A DNA stretch of 50,389 nt from NCBI GenBank assembly GCA_963205455.1, contig CAUJJL010000114.1, positions 1 through 50,389 of the forward strand, written 5' to 3'. The position numbers and the translations under genes are program-made. The DNA comes from Verrucomicrobiota bacterium (lineage in GTDB: Bacteria; Verrucomicrobiota; Verrucomicrobiia; Opitutales; Opitutaceae). Of this stretch, positions 28,187 to 35,674 are shown one piece after another; positions within the stretch are counted from its first letter, which is position 1, and each line of letters starts with the position of its first letter. Below the pieces are notes generated by a model, which had not been told where the DNA came from, did not search any database, and saw only the letters and a program-made list of their open reading frames with translations.

Positions 28187-28759
28187 GTGGTCGGCCCGTT
28201 TCCTACTGTGGCAAAAAGTCCAAGTTCATTTCTAAAATCGTTGCGCCCCTCCGCGAATCGTTCGCGTCCACCGGAGTCGGACAAAGCTGCCGGTTCCGAA
28301 AAAGCCGTTTCAGTCTCGCTTCCCGCGTCGCCCTACCACCCAGCCCTCGCCTTGTTCGCCAATCAAAAGCAGGCGCAGGCGACCGCTGACCTGCTGGGCT
28401 CCTCTTGGGCACCGATTCCCTTCGCCTGCGGCTATCTCATCACCGACGGGTGGCACTTTCACGATACAAATGGTGTGGTCAAAACTTTCTGCCCGGTGCC
28501 ACACGAATGCCTCGAAGTGATTCAGGAAATCGTCGGACAGCTCCAGAAATCGGACCTCGACACAAAGTACTACCCGATCCACATCACGCAGGCACTAAGG
28601 GATGCCCCCGCTCTCGCGTCGCTCAAACAGGCAGCGTTCGACAGTATCTGCCTGTGCACCCTGATGCGCATCGCTCATGCGCCGTATACCGGAGACAAGG
28701 ATGACTGGCTGACGATCCCCGCCTGGGCACTCCGTATTCCCAAACGCCGCTACAACTAG
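28187..28759 (+). CDS. Hypothetical protein of about 190 residues
   Basis: An open frame of 190 codons starting with GTG at 28187. The first 45 residues are Ser/Pro/Lys-rich and low in complexity. From about residue 48 (PYHPALALFANQKQAQATAD) the sequence looks like a folded soluble domain, with aromatic and Cys-containing segments (WAPIPFACGYLITDGWHFHD, FDSICLCTLMRIAHAPYTGD). I do not recognise a family. There is no signal peptide or membrane helix. Its stop lies 7 bases from that of the convergent L,D-transpeptidase gene. Confidence 0.55.
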   Translation: MVGPFPTVAKSPSSFLKSLRPSANRSRPPESDKAAGSEKAVSVSLPASPYHPALALFANQKQAQATADLLGSSWAPIPFACGYLITDGWHFHDTNGVVKTFCPVPHECLEVIQEIVGQLQKSDLDTKYYPIHITQALRDAPALASLKQAAFDSICLCTLMRIAHAPYTGDKDDWLTIPAWALRIPKRRYN

Positions 28760-28766
28760 GCGGATC

Positions 28767-29915
28767 TCAGGGCTCGACAATCACGGGGAGCCCCACCCAC
28801 GCGAGGCGCAGCAGCGTTTCAGCATCCCAGTTGGCCAGCCGGAAGCAGCCATGGGATTCGGTGCGACCAACATGCTCCGGTGAGGGAGTCCCATGAATGC
28901 CATAACCCGGGCGGTTGAGCCCGATCCAGGCGACGCCCACGGGATTGTTCGGCCCGGGCGGCAGGACGAGCCTGCGTCCGAGTTCCCGGCCTTCCTCCGA
29001 TTCGACAAAAACAGCGGGATCAAATGTGTAGTCCGGATTGGGAATGACCACCGTCACCTGAAGCAAACCCACCGGCCGCTTCGCCACTTCGCGACCGATG
29101 CTGACCGGAAAGTGCGCGACTACACGGCGATCGGCGTCACGCGCCGTCAGCGTGCGCGAAGCCAGATGAATATGAAGCTCCGCAACTGGGCCCTGCACCG
29201 CGACACCAGGCACGGAGGGGACCTTGACAACCGTGCCCGCAGGCACTCGCTCCCAGTCGATTTCCGGGTTCAGGCGGCGCACGAGTTTGTGACTCGCGCG
29301 TGATCGTTCCGCGACGAGTTCAAGAATCGTGGAGAAATCGAGACGCGTCTGCCGCGATTTTCCGAGCCACGTCGGACTCAGAGGCTGCAGGCGAGCGAGA
29401 TCGGCTTCCGTGACCGTCACCTCGGTCAATGCAGGCGACACCAGCACGAGGTGCTCCCGCGTGAGCGCATCGAGCGCGCCGGTTGCAGGAATGGATTCCC
29501 TTTCCTGATACGCCTTCAGGGCAGCCTGGGTCTGTGGACCGGGCACTCCGTCAATCGGTCCGGAAGAAAACCCCACCCGCGCGAGTGCAACCTGCGCCTC
29601 AAGCCAGGAGGTTGCTGTCGGGAGCGCTTCACCGACGGGCGGGAGAGACGCCAGGTTCACTGCCGGAGATTCTGGAGGCGCCAGACTTTTGCCGATCTCT
29701 CCCTCCTCCGCCACCGGGGGCTGCTCATTTCGCACCGCCTGGATCTCAGGAGTTGGCGATTGAACCTGAATATCCTTGGGTCGTGTCGGCGCCGAATACC
29801 TGTTCTGCGACCGCACGGTAGATTGCGCTGTCGGCGACTCGGCTCTGACCACTGGGCCGAGAAGGGCAATCGATCCTGTCAGCAGGATCCACAAGAGGGA
29901 AAGTCGCCGGGACAT
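28767..29915 (-). CDS. L,D-transpeptidase (YkuD) with peptidoglycan-binding domain
   Basis: A 382-residue exported enzyme that cross-links or anchors to peptidoglycan. The signal peptide is LSLLWILLTGSIALLGPVVR with cleavage after RAES or nearby. A Pro/Glu-rich linker leads to a PG_binding_1 repeat at about 105-150 (LARVGFSSGPIDGVPGPQTQ). A LysM-like stretch follows (LDFSTILELVAERSRASHKL ... VPAGTVVKVP). The YkuD domain (about 245-382) holds the catalytic motif GIHGTPSPEHVGRTESHGCF with His355 and Cys357, then R-L-A-N. All catalytic residues are intact. It lies downstream of the NamZ-like gene on the same strand. Confidence 0.93.
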   Translation of the reverse strand: MSRRLSLLWILLTGSIALLGPVVRAESPTAQSTVRSQNRYSAPTRPKDIQVQSPTPEIQAVRNEQPPVAEEGEIGKSLAPPESPAVNLASLPPVGEALPTATSWLEAQVALARVGFSSGPIDGVPGPQTQAALKAYQERESIPATGALDALTREHLVLVSPALTEVTVTEADLARLQPLSPTWLGKSRQTRLDFSTILELVAERSRASHKLVRRLNPEIDWERVPAGTVVKVPSVPGVAVQGPVAELHIHLASRTLTARDADRRVVAHFPVSIGREVAKRPVGLLQVTVVIPNPDYTFDPAVFVESEEGRELGRRLVLPPGPNNPVGVAWIGLNRPGYGIHGTPSPEHVGRTESHGCFRLANWDAETLLRLAWVGLPVIVEP

Positions 29916-30037
29916 GATGGGAGGATCACACTTCTATCGACGCGCCTCCGTGATCAGAGGGCCGGTTGCCTGGGTCAAACGTCAAAGCACATCATCCCGC
30001 CTGATTCGGAAACGCAACGGGTGGCGATCGTTGCTCC

Positions 30038-31414
30038 TCACGGGTAGAGCCAGAACGCACGAGATTCCTCCCGGAACGCCGCCGCCTTTCCCTTCCAGGT
30101 GTGAATAAATGCGTCCACATCGACATCGGCTCCACGCAACAGGAGCGCATTCCACCAGGCCGTTGATCCCACATGGATGTTGAACGATCGCGATTCCTTC
30201 GCACCCAACTTTAGAAAGGGATTGGGAGGATCGTAGCGACAGGCGAGCCGCAGAAGATGAAAACTCAGTTCGGTGGGATTCCATGCCTCCCAATCCTGGA
30301 CGTCGACCCAGACACGCGTGATCTCCCGGCCGTTCACTTCGCCAGCAGGAATCAGGCGATAGGCAAGACCAGGGAGATCCCAGGATCTGAGTTCCTTTTC
30401 GAGCCGCGACGCATTGGTATCCTTGTAGAGCAGGCTTCGGAACGGATGCGCTGTCCCGATGCCGTGGGTAAATCCGCTGTATTCGCAGCCGAGTCCACAC
30501 ATCGCGTAACCGACGACGGCTTCGAAATCAGGAATGTTTGGTGAAGTCGCCACAAACTTCAGCCCGGTCTCCGGCCACCGCATCTCGCGCCTCCACCCAC
30601 GCATCGGCACGACCGTGAGGCGACCTTTGCGGCGAACCTCGTCCGGCACATCCATGACCCCGGGAGTGCCCACGGCATAGCGGGCGAGTTCGCCAATGGT
30701 CAGCCCATGGACGTAGGGAATCGGGTACGCGCCGACTCCACTTCGCCATTCCGGATCCAAGAGCGGGCCATCCACCTTGACTCCACTCAGCGGGTTCGGG
30801 CGATCGAGCACAATGAACTCCACTCCATTCTGAAAACATGCCTCGAGCGCGTATTTCAGGGTGACACCATACGTGTACGACCGGACGCCGATGTCCTGGA
30901 GATCCACCACCAAGGCATCCAATCCTTTCAACTGTGCCGGTGTCGGGCGCCGGTTCTGGCCATGAAGCGAATAGACCGGCAAACCCGTCCTCGCATCCGT
31001 CAGGTCGCCAACCTGGGCACTGGCAGCCTCGGTGCCATAGAGACCATGCTCAGGGGCAAACAATGCAGCGAGTTTCACGCCGGGTGCGCGAGAGAGAACA
31101 GCGGCCGTTGACTCACCGCGGCGATTGACGCCCGCGGGATGACTCAGCAGCCCAATGCGTTTTCCCTGCACCGCCGCGAAGCTGTCTGCCTCAAGAACAT
31201 CGATACCCAGCATCACCGGATACGCCATGTCGACCCGCATCGGCATGCCCTCTGCAAGTAGCGCCCCGGCTGGCACCAATACGGGCGCCGCCGCATCGCG
31301 CCGACGCCCGCACCCGGCGATCACCGACGCGACAACCAAGAAAAGCAGCACGCGCGCCCGATGTCGCCCGGAAAATCCGCGGTGCAATGGCAAGAGATAG
31401 GTTAATCCCCTCAT
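30038..31414 (-). CDS. namZ: NamZ-like exo-beta-N-acetylmuramidase (DUF1343, GH171), lipoprotein
   Basis: A 458-residue protein of the DUF1343 family, whose characterised members (NamZ) remove N-acetylmuramic acid from peptidoglycan fragments. Signature blocks are GKRIGLLSHPAGVNRRG, LAALFAPEHGLYG, GLPVYSLHG, ALVVDLQDIGVRSYTY, EFIVLDRPNPLSG and FVATSPNIPDFEAVVGYAMC. The start has a basic region and a lipobox, VVASVIAGCGRRR, so it is predicted to be membrane-anchored. With the adjacent L,D-transpeptidase 122 bases downstream it suggests a cell-wall remodelling or muropeptide recovery unit. No murQ, MurNAc kinase or transporter is adjacent. Confidence 0.9.
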   Translation of the reverse strand: MRGLTYLLPLHRGFSGRHRARVLLFLVVASVIAGCGRRRDAAAPVLVPAGALLAEGMPMRVDMAYPVMLGIDVLEADSFAAVQGKRIGLLSHPAGVNRRGESTAAVLSRAPGVKLAALFAPEHGLYGTEAASAQVGDLTDARTGLPVYSLHGQNRRPTPAQLKGLDALVVDLQDIGVRSYTYGVTLKYALEACFQNGVEFIVLDRPNPLSGVKVDGPLLDPEWRSGVGAYPIPYVHGLTIGELARYAVGTPGVMDVPDEVRRKGRLTVVPMRGWRREMRWPETGLKFVATSPNIPDFEAVVGYAMCGLGCEYSGFTHGIGTAHPFRSLLYKDTNASRLEKELRSWDLPGLAYRLIPAGEVNGREITRVWVDVQDWEAWNPTELSFHLLRLACRYDPPNPFLKLGAKESRSFNIHVGSTAWWNALLLRGADVDVDAFIHTWKGKAAAFREESRAFWLYP

Positions 31415-31423
31415 GGAGAGTAA

Positions 31424-31451
31424 ATTGTAATACCGTAATGCGTGCCGACAA
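31424..31451 (-). promoter_or_regulatory. Candidate sigma-70 promoter of the namZ-like gene
   Basis: On the minus strand, TTGTCG (31451-31446) and TACAAT (31429-31424) are separated by 16 bases. The -10 box lies only 9 bases before the ATG at 31414, which would make the transcript almost leaderless. The match is good but unproven. Confidence 0.35.
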
Positions 31452-31694
31452 CAGACATGATAAATAACTCGTTGCTAGGTATGATGATCCGTCGATTGCC
31501 CGGATGTGCCAAAGTTAAAAATATGTCGCCAATTCTTACAGAACCGATCCAGACCGGACTTTAGGAGAAACTACGAGTCAATCTCTAAGTGTTTTTCTAT
31601 CACCTTACCTCCAATTACTTAGACAATCGTAAAAATTTAATAAAGAAAAACGGGGCACTTGGTTCGCGTTACGCTGAATGGACAGACTTCCCGT
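31452..31694. other. AT-rich intergenic region before the sorting-tail protein gene
   Basis: This stretch is far richer in A and T than the surrounding genome, with several A/T runs at 31580-31655. No gene is visible. It presumably holds the promoter and control region for the gene at 31695, but I find no well-spaced hexamer pair. Confidence 0.5.
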
Positions 31695-32336
31695 ATGAAT
31701 CTGCCTTCGCGCGCCATTGCCGTACTCGGCCTGCTCATTGGTTTGGGCGCAACCAGCCTTTTCGCCGGTCCGATGCAGGGACCTGCGATAAAATACAGCA
31801 TCTACGACCGTGATCCCGACACGGGCAACGGTCCTATTGAGTTTCTGTCCGCCGGTGAGACCTACCGCTCGGATTTCAATCTCCTCGAAAAGGGGTTTGA
31901 CCCCCTGACGATGAAGATTACCGCGGCCCGGGTGACTTTTGCCTTCGCGGATGACAATGGAGATAGGCGGGACGAATACGCCACCGTCTACCTCGGCACC
32001 GACATCATGCTGGATAATCAGGAAGTCAATGGCAACCATACCAATGCACCATTGAACTACGATTACTACTACCAAGAATGGAGCATTACCAATACATCGG
32101 ATCTCACGTTCCTCACGTCACTGCAATCGGGTATCCTCAACTATAAAGTTATGAGCACGGCGCCCACTGGCCAAAAATGCGGCGACTTTTACCTCAAGAT
32201 CGCGCAACTCGAAATCGACACCGAATGCATCGTCAAGGCCGCGGAGAGCGGTTCGACCGCGCTGCTCTTGGGCTGCTCGATTCTCGGCATGTTCTGGCAG
32301 CGTTTCCGCCGCCGCAGCATCGGGCCCGCGGCCTGA
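31695..32336 (+). CDS. Exported protein with VPDSG/PEP-CTERM-like sorting tail
   Basis: A 213-residue protein from the ATG at 31695. It starts with a signal peptide (MNLPSRAIAVLGLLIGLGAT). The middle is a Tyr/Asp/Asn-rich beta-type domain (FADDNGDRRDEYATVYLGTD) with no recognised family. The C-terminus has the three parts of an exosortase/archaeosortase-type sorting signal: ESGSTALLL, a hydrophobic helix LLLGCSILGMFW, and a basic end QRFRRR. The ESGST motif resembles the VPDSGST tail known in Verrucomicrobiota. Such proteins are moved to the envelope or matrix; no exosortase gene is in this window. The gene has an AT-rich upstream region and its own terminator. Confidence 0.75.
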   Translation: MNLPSRAIAVLGLLIGLGATSLFAGPMQGPAIKYSIYDRDPDTGNGPIEFLSAGETYRSDFNLLEKGFDPLTMKITAARVTFAFADDNGDRRDEYATVYLGTDIMLDNQEVNGNHTNAPLNYDYYYQEWSITNTSDLTFLTSLQSGILNYKVMSTAPTGQKCGDFYLKIAQLEIDTECIVKAAESGSTALLLGCSILGMFWQRFRRRSIGPAA

Positions 32337-32361
32337 TCCAAAACCCTTTGGTCTTCTACTC

Positions 32362-32390
32362 AGCCGGGTGCGATCGTCACCCGGCTTTTT
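32362..32390 (+). terminator. Intrinsic terminator after the sorting-tail protein gene
   Basis: A perfect 9-bp stem (AGCCGGGTG 32362-32370 with 32378-32386) with a 7-base loop is followed directly by TTTT. It starts 26 bases after the stop codon. Confidence 0.85.
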
Positions 32391-32456
32391 GTTTCAGTCA
32401 AATTTGACACCCCTCCGCAGGGAACCTCTGGCGCGCATGGCGTACTTTTGGTACGC

Positions 32457-35400
32457 ATGGGCATGGTTCGACGCCTCTACCAATTGGCGCTGTTACTCTT
32501 TGCGGCGCTCCCCTTTCCTGTCGGCTCTCTTTCCGCGCAACCCTTGGTCCGGTCCAATGCGACCACGCTTGCACTGCCTCCGGACCTTCCTCCAACCCAG
32601 TATGGCCTGGAGCGGGCCTATCCGACGCTGACATTCACCCAGCCTGTCGCCCTCGTCTCCCCACCCGGCGACACCCGCCGCCTGTTCGTCGTCGAAAAGC
32701 AGGGGCGGATCTGGGTCATTCCCGATGTCACCGCTTCCTCGCCCACCCGCCAGCTCTTTCTCGACCTGACCTCCCGTACCACCGCCTCGACGGGCAACAG
32801 CGATGAGCGCGGCCTTCTCGCCCTCGCCTTTCATCCTCAATACGCAACCAACGGCTATTTCTACGTCTGGTACACCACCCAGGCAACGACCGCGGCAGGC
32901 ACGGGCATGCATGATCGTCTCGCTCGATTTTCCGTATCTGCCTCCGATCCAAACTCCGCCGATCCCGATTCCGAATTTCCCCTGATTTCCCAGAGGGACC
33001 AGGCCAACAATCACAATGGAGGAGAATTGCTGTTCGGACCCGACGGCTATCTCTACCTGTCGCTGGGCGACGAAGGCGGCGGCGACGACGCATACCAGAA
33101 CAGTCAGCTCATCACCCGTGACTTCTTCGCCGGAATCCTCCGCATCGACGTCGACAAAAAGCAGGGATCGCTCGCGCCCAATGCCCATGCTTCCGTGCAT
33201 GCAGGCTCCTACACCGTTCCCGCCGACAATCCTTTCGTCGGAGCAACCACCTTCAACGGGGCAGCCATCAATCCCGCCAATGTGCGCACGGAATTCTGGG
33301 CAGTCGGCCTCCGGAATCCCTGGCGCATGTCCTTCGACCCCACCACAGGCGCGCTCTGGTGCGCCGATGTCGGTCAGGGTGCACGCGAAGAGATCAACAT
33401 CATAAGACGCGGGGGCAACTACGGCTGGAACTATCGCGAGGGTTTCATCGCCGGTCCGCGCGGCAATCCGCCGACCGGGATCACCTTTGACGAACCCATC
33501 TGGGACTACCCGCGATCCCAAGGGGGCTCCGTCACCGGGGGACTCGTCTACCGGGGATCCAGAGTGCCTTCCCTGTACGGCAGGTACCTTTTCGCCGATT
33601 ACTCAAGCGGCCGTATCTGGGCCCTTCGTCCGGACGGAACGAGGCCGGTAAGCGCGGACCGGGTGACATTGCTCACCACGCATGGTGGAATCAGCACTTT
33701 CGGACTCGACCCGGCAACGGGCGACATCCTGATCGCCAATCTTTTTGACGGAGCTATCCGACGCATCTCAGGCACACCCGCCCCCGGCAGCCCGCCCCTG
33801 CCGACCACGCTCAGCTCCACCGGGGCATTTTCGTCGACGGCAATGCTCACGCCTGCCACCGGGGTTGTGCCCTATTCCCCCATCGCCTCATTCTGGTCGG
33901 ATCATGCCCTCAAGCAGCGCTGGTTTGCCCTGAAGGATGCCTCGGCGAGCTTCGGATTTTCCGCGACAGGGAATTGGTCCCTCCCCATAGGGGCAGTCTG
34001 GATCAAACATTTCGACCTCGAACGCATACGCGGCGATCCTACATCGGCGCGCCGCGTGGAGACCCGTTTTCTCGTGAAAACGGCATCGAGTGCCTACGGC
34101 ATCACCTACCGTTGGAATGAGGCTCAAACCGAAGCCACCCTGGTTCCCGAGGAAGGCGCATCCCAGGATTTTGTCGTCCGGGAAAACGGCGTGGATCGTA
34201 TGCAAACCTGGCGCTTTCCCAGCCGCGCGGAATGCATGCGCTGTCACACAAACGCAGGCGGTCTCGCACTGAGTTTCAACACCCGACAGCTCAACCACGA
34301 GCAGCTCTTCCCGGGCGGAAACGCCAACATCCTGGCCGCGCTCGCGCAGGCAGGATACTTCACGGCCAACACGGCCCCGACAGGCGATCTCCAAGCCCTG
34401 CCAGCCCTGGTGTCGCCCGAGGATGTTTCCAAACCGATCGAACTGCGGGCACGATCCTATCTCGATGCGAATTGCTCCCAGTGCCACCAACCCGGTGGCC
34501 CGGCCCTTGGCTCGTGGGACGCCCGTGCGGACACCCCGCTGTCGAGTTCGGGAATCATCAACGGCCCACTCGCGAACCCTGGGGCTGATCCCGCCAACCG
34601 TGTTCTCGTTCCCGGCGATGCGACTCACTCGGCGCTGCTGCTGCGAATGGCCGCGACCGGTTCGGAACGCATGCCGCCCATCGGCAGCAACGAACGGCAC
34701 CTAGCGGGAGAGCATTTGATTTCAGACTGGATTGTCTCGCTGGCCGCGACCTCGGACAAGGCGCGTGTCATCAACCTGTCGTCGCGCGGCGAAGTGACCT
34801 CCGGCGGAAACATCCTGATCACCGGTTTCACAATCACGGGAAACGCCGACATGCGCATCCTGCTTCGCGCGGTCGGACCCGGACTCGAGCCCTACGGCGT
34901 GGCCGGTCTCCTTGCTCGTCCGGCGCTCACGCTCTGGAAGGACGGGTCACAACTCGCAGGCAATGTGGCCTGGGGCACGTCCGCCAATTCCGCGGAGCTT
35001 CGCAACACCGCCGCCGCCGTCGGGGCATTTCCCCTCGCCGAAGGCAGCGCTGACTCCGCGCTGCTCATCACCCTGCCGCCAGGCGGATACACGGCCCATG
35101 CCACGTCCGCATCCGGGGACTCCGGAGTCGGATTGATCGAGGTCTACGACGCGGATTTCCCGGTCGGCGGCACCGGTAACGGCCCGTCCTCCCGCCTGAC
35201 CAACGCATCGATCCGGGCCCGCGTTGGCGCGGGTGGCAACATCCTCATCCCAGGAATCACGCTCGCTCCGGGTTCGCCGCGAACACTCCTGATACGCGCC
35301 GTGGGGCCCGGCCTCGCCCCCTACAATGTGACAGGTTTCCTGCCCCAGCCCTCCATCAGCCTCTACAAGGGTTCCCGTGTCCTCTTCTCAAATACACGTT

Positions 35401-35588
35401 GGAACACCGCGCCCAATGCCGATGCGCTGCGCGCCGAAACGGCCCGCTCCGGCGCGTTCGCGCTTGCGGAGGGGAGCGCCGACAGCGCGCTGCTCGTCAC
35501 CCTCGATCCCGGCGGTTACACGGTCCACGTCAGCTCTGCGGACGGCACGCCTGGAATCGCGCTGGTTGAACTTTACGAAGTTCCCTGA
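32457..35588 (+). CDS. Exported sugar dehydrogenase / diheme cytochrome fusion with two C-terminal modules
   Basis: About 1043 residues. A signal peptide is followed at about 45-450 by a beta-propeller of the soluble aldose (PQQ glucose) dehydrogenase/HHIP type, seen in RLFVVEKQGRIWVI, NNHNGGELLFGPDGYLYLSL, GLRNPWRMSFDPTTG and GGNYGWNYREG. Residues about 465-755 form a cytochrome-like domain (SO2930/HNE_0200 type) with haem sites CMRCH (C593) and CSQCH (C673). Two copies of a beta-rich module follow at about 770-900 and 913-1043. A model is sugar oxidation passing electrons to haem in the periplasm, with the modules for surface attachment or export. The start at 32457 is one of two close ATGs. 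Confidence 0.9.
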   Translation: MGMVRRLYQLALLLFAALPFPVGSLSAQPLVRSNATTLALPPDLPPTQYGLERAYPTLTFTQPVALVSPPGDTRRLFVVEKQGRIWVIPDVTASSPTRQLFLDLTSRTTASTGNSDERGLLALAFHPQYATNGYFYVWYTTQATTAAGTGMHDRLARFSVSASDPNSADPDSEFPLISQRDQANNHNGGELLFGPDGYLYLSLGDEGGGDDAYQNSQLITRDFFAGILRIDVDKKQGSLAPNAHASVHAGSYTVPADNPFVGATTFNGAAINPANVRTEFWAVGLRNPWRMSFDPTTGALWCADVGQGAREEINIIRRGGNYGWNYREGFIAGPRGNPPTGITFDEPIWDYPRSQGGSVTGGLVYRGSRVPSLYGRYLFADYSSGRIWALRPDGTRPVSADRVTLLTTHGGISTFGLDPATGDILIANLFDGAIRRISGTPAPGSPPLPTTLSSTGAFSSTAMLTPATGVVPYSPIASFWSDHALKQRWFALKDASASFGFSATGNWSLPIGAVWIKHFDLERIRGDPTSARRVETRFLVKTASSAYGITYRWNEAQTEATLVPEEGASQDFVVRENGVDRMQTWRFPSRAECMRCHTNAGGLALSFNTRQLNHEQLFPGGNANILAALAQAGYFTANTAPTGDLQALPALVSPEDVSKPIELRARSYLDANCSQCHQPGGPALGSWDARADTPLSSSGIINGPLANPGADPANRVLVPGDATHSALLLRMAATGSERMPPIGSNERHLAGEHLISDWIVSLAATSDKARVINLSSRGEVTSGGNILITGFTITGNADMRILLRAVGPGLEPYGVAGLLARPALTLWKDGSQLAGNVAWGTSANSAELRNTAAAVGAFPLAEGSADSALLITLPPGGYTAHATSASGDSGVGLIEVYDADFPVGGTGNGPSSRLTNASIRARVGAGGNILIPGITLAPGSPRTLLIRAVGPGLAPYNVTGFLPQPSISLYKGSRVLFSNTRWNTAPNADALRAETARSGAFALAEGSADSALLVTLDPGGYTVHVSSADGTPGIALVELYEVP

Positions 35589-35674
35589 CGCGCACCCATG
35601 CGCGAAGAGTCCACACACCGCGAAATTCCACGTAAGCCCAGCCACACCGTGGCCGAGAGTCCGCGACTCCTCGT

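Noticed and set aside
32493..33521. Minus-strand frame of 342 codons opposite the dehydrogenase domain
   Set aside because: Antisense shadow of a clear beta-propeller coding sequence.
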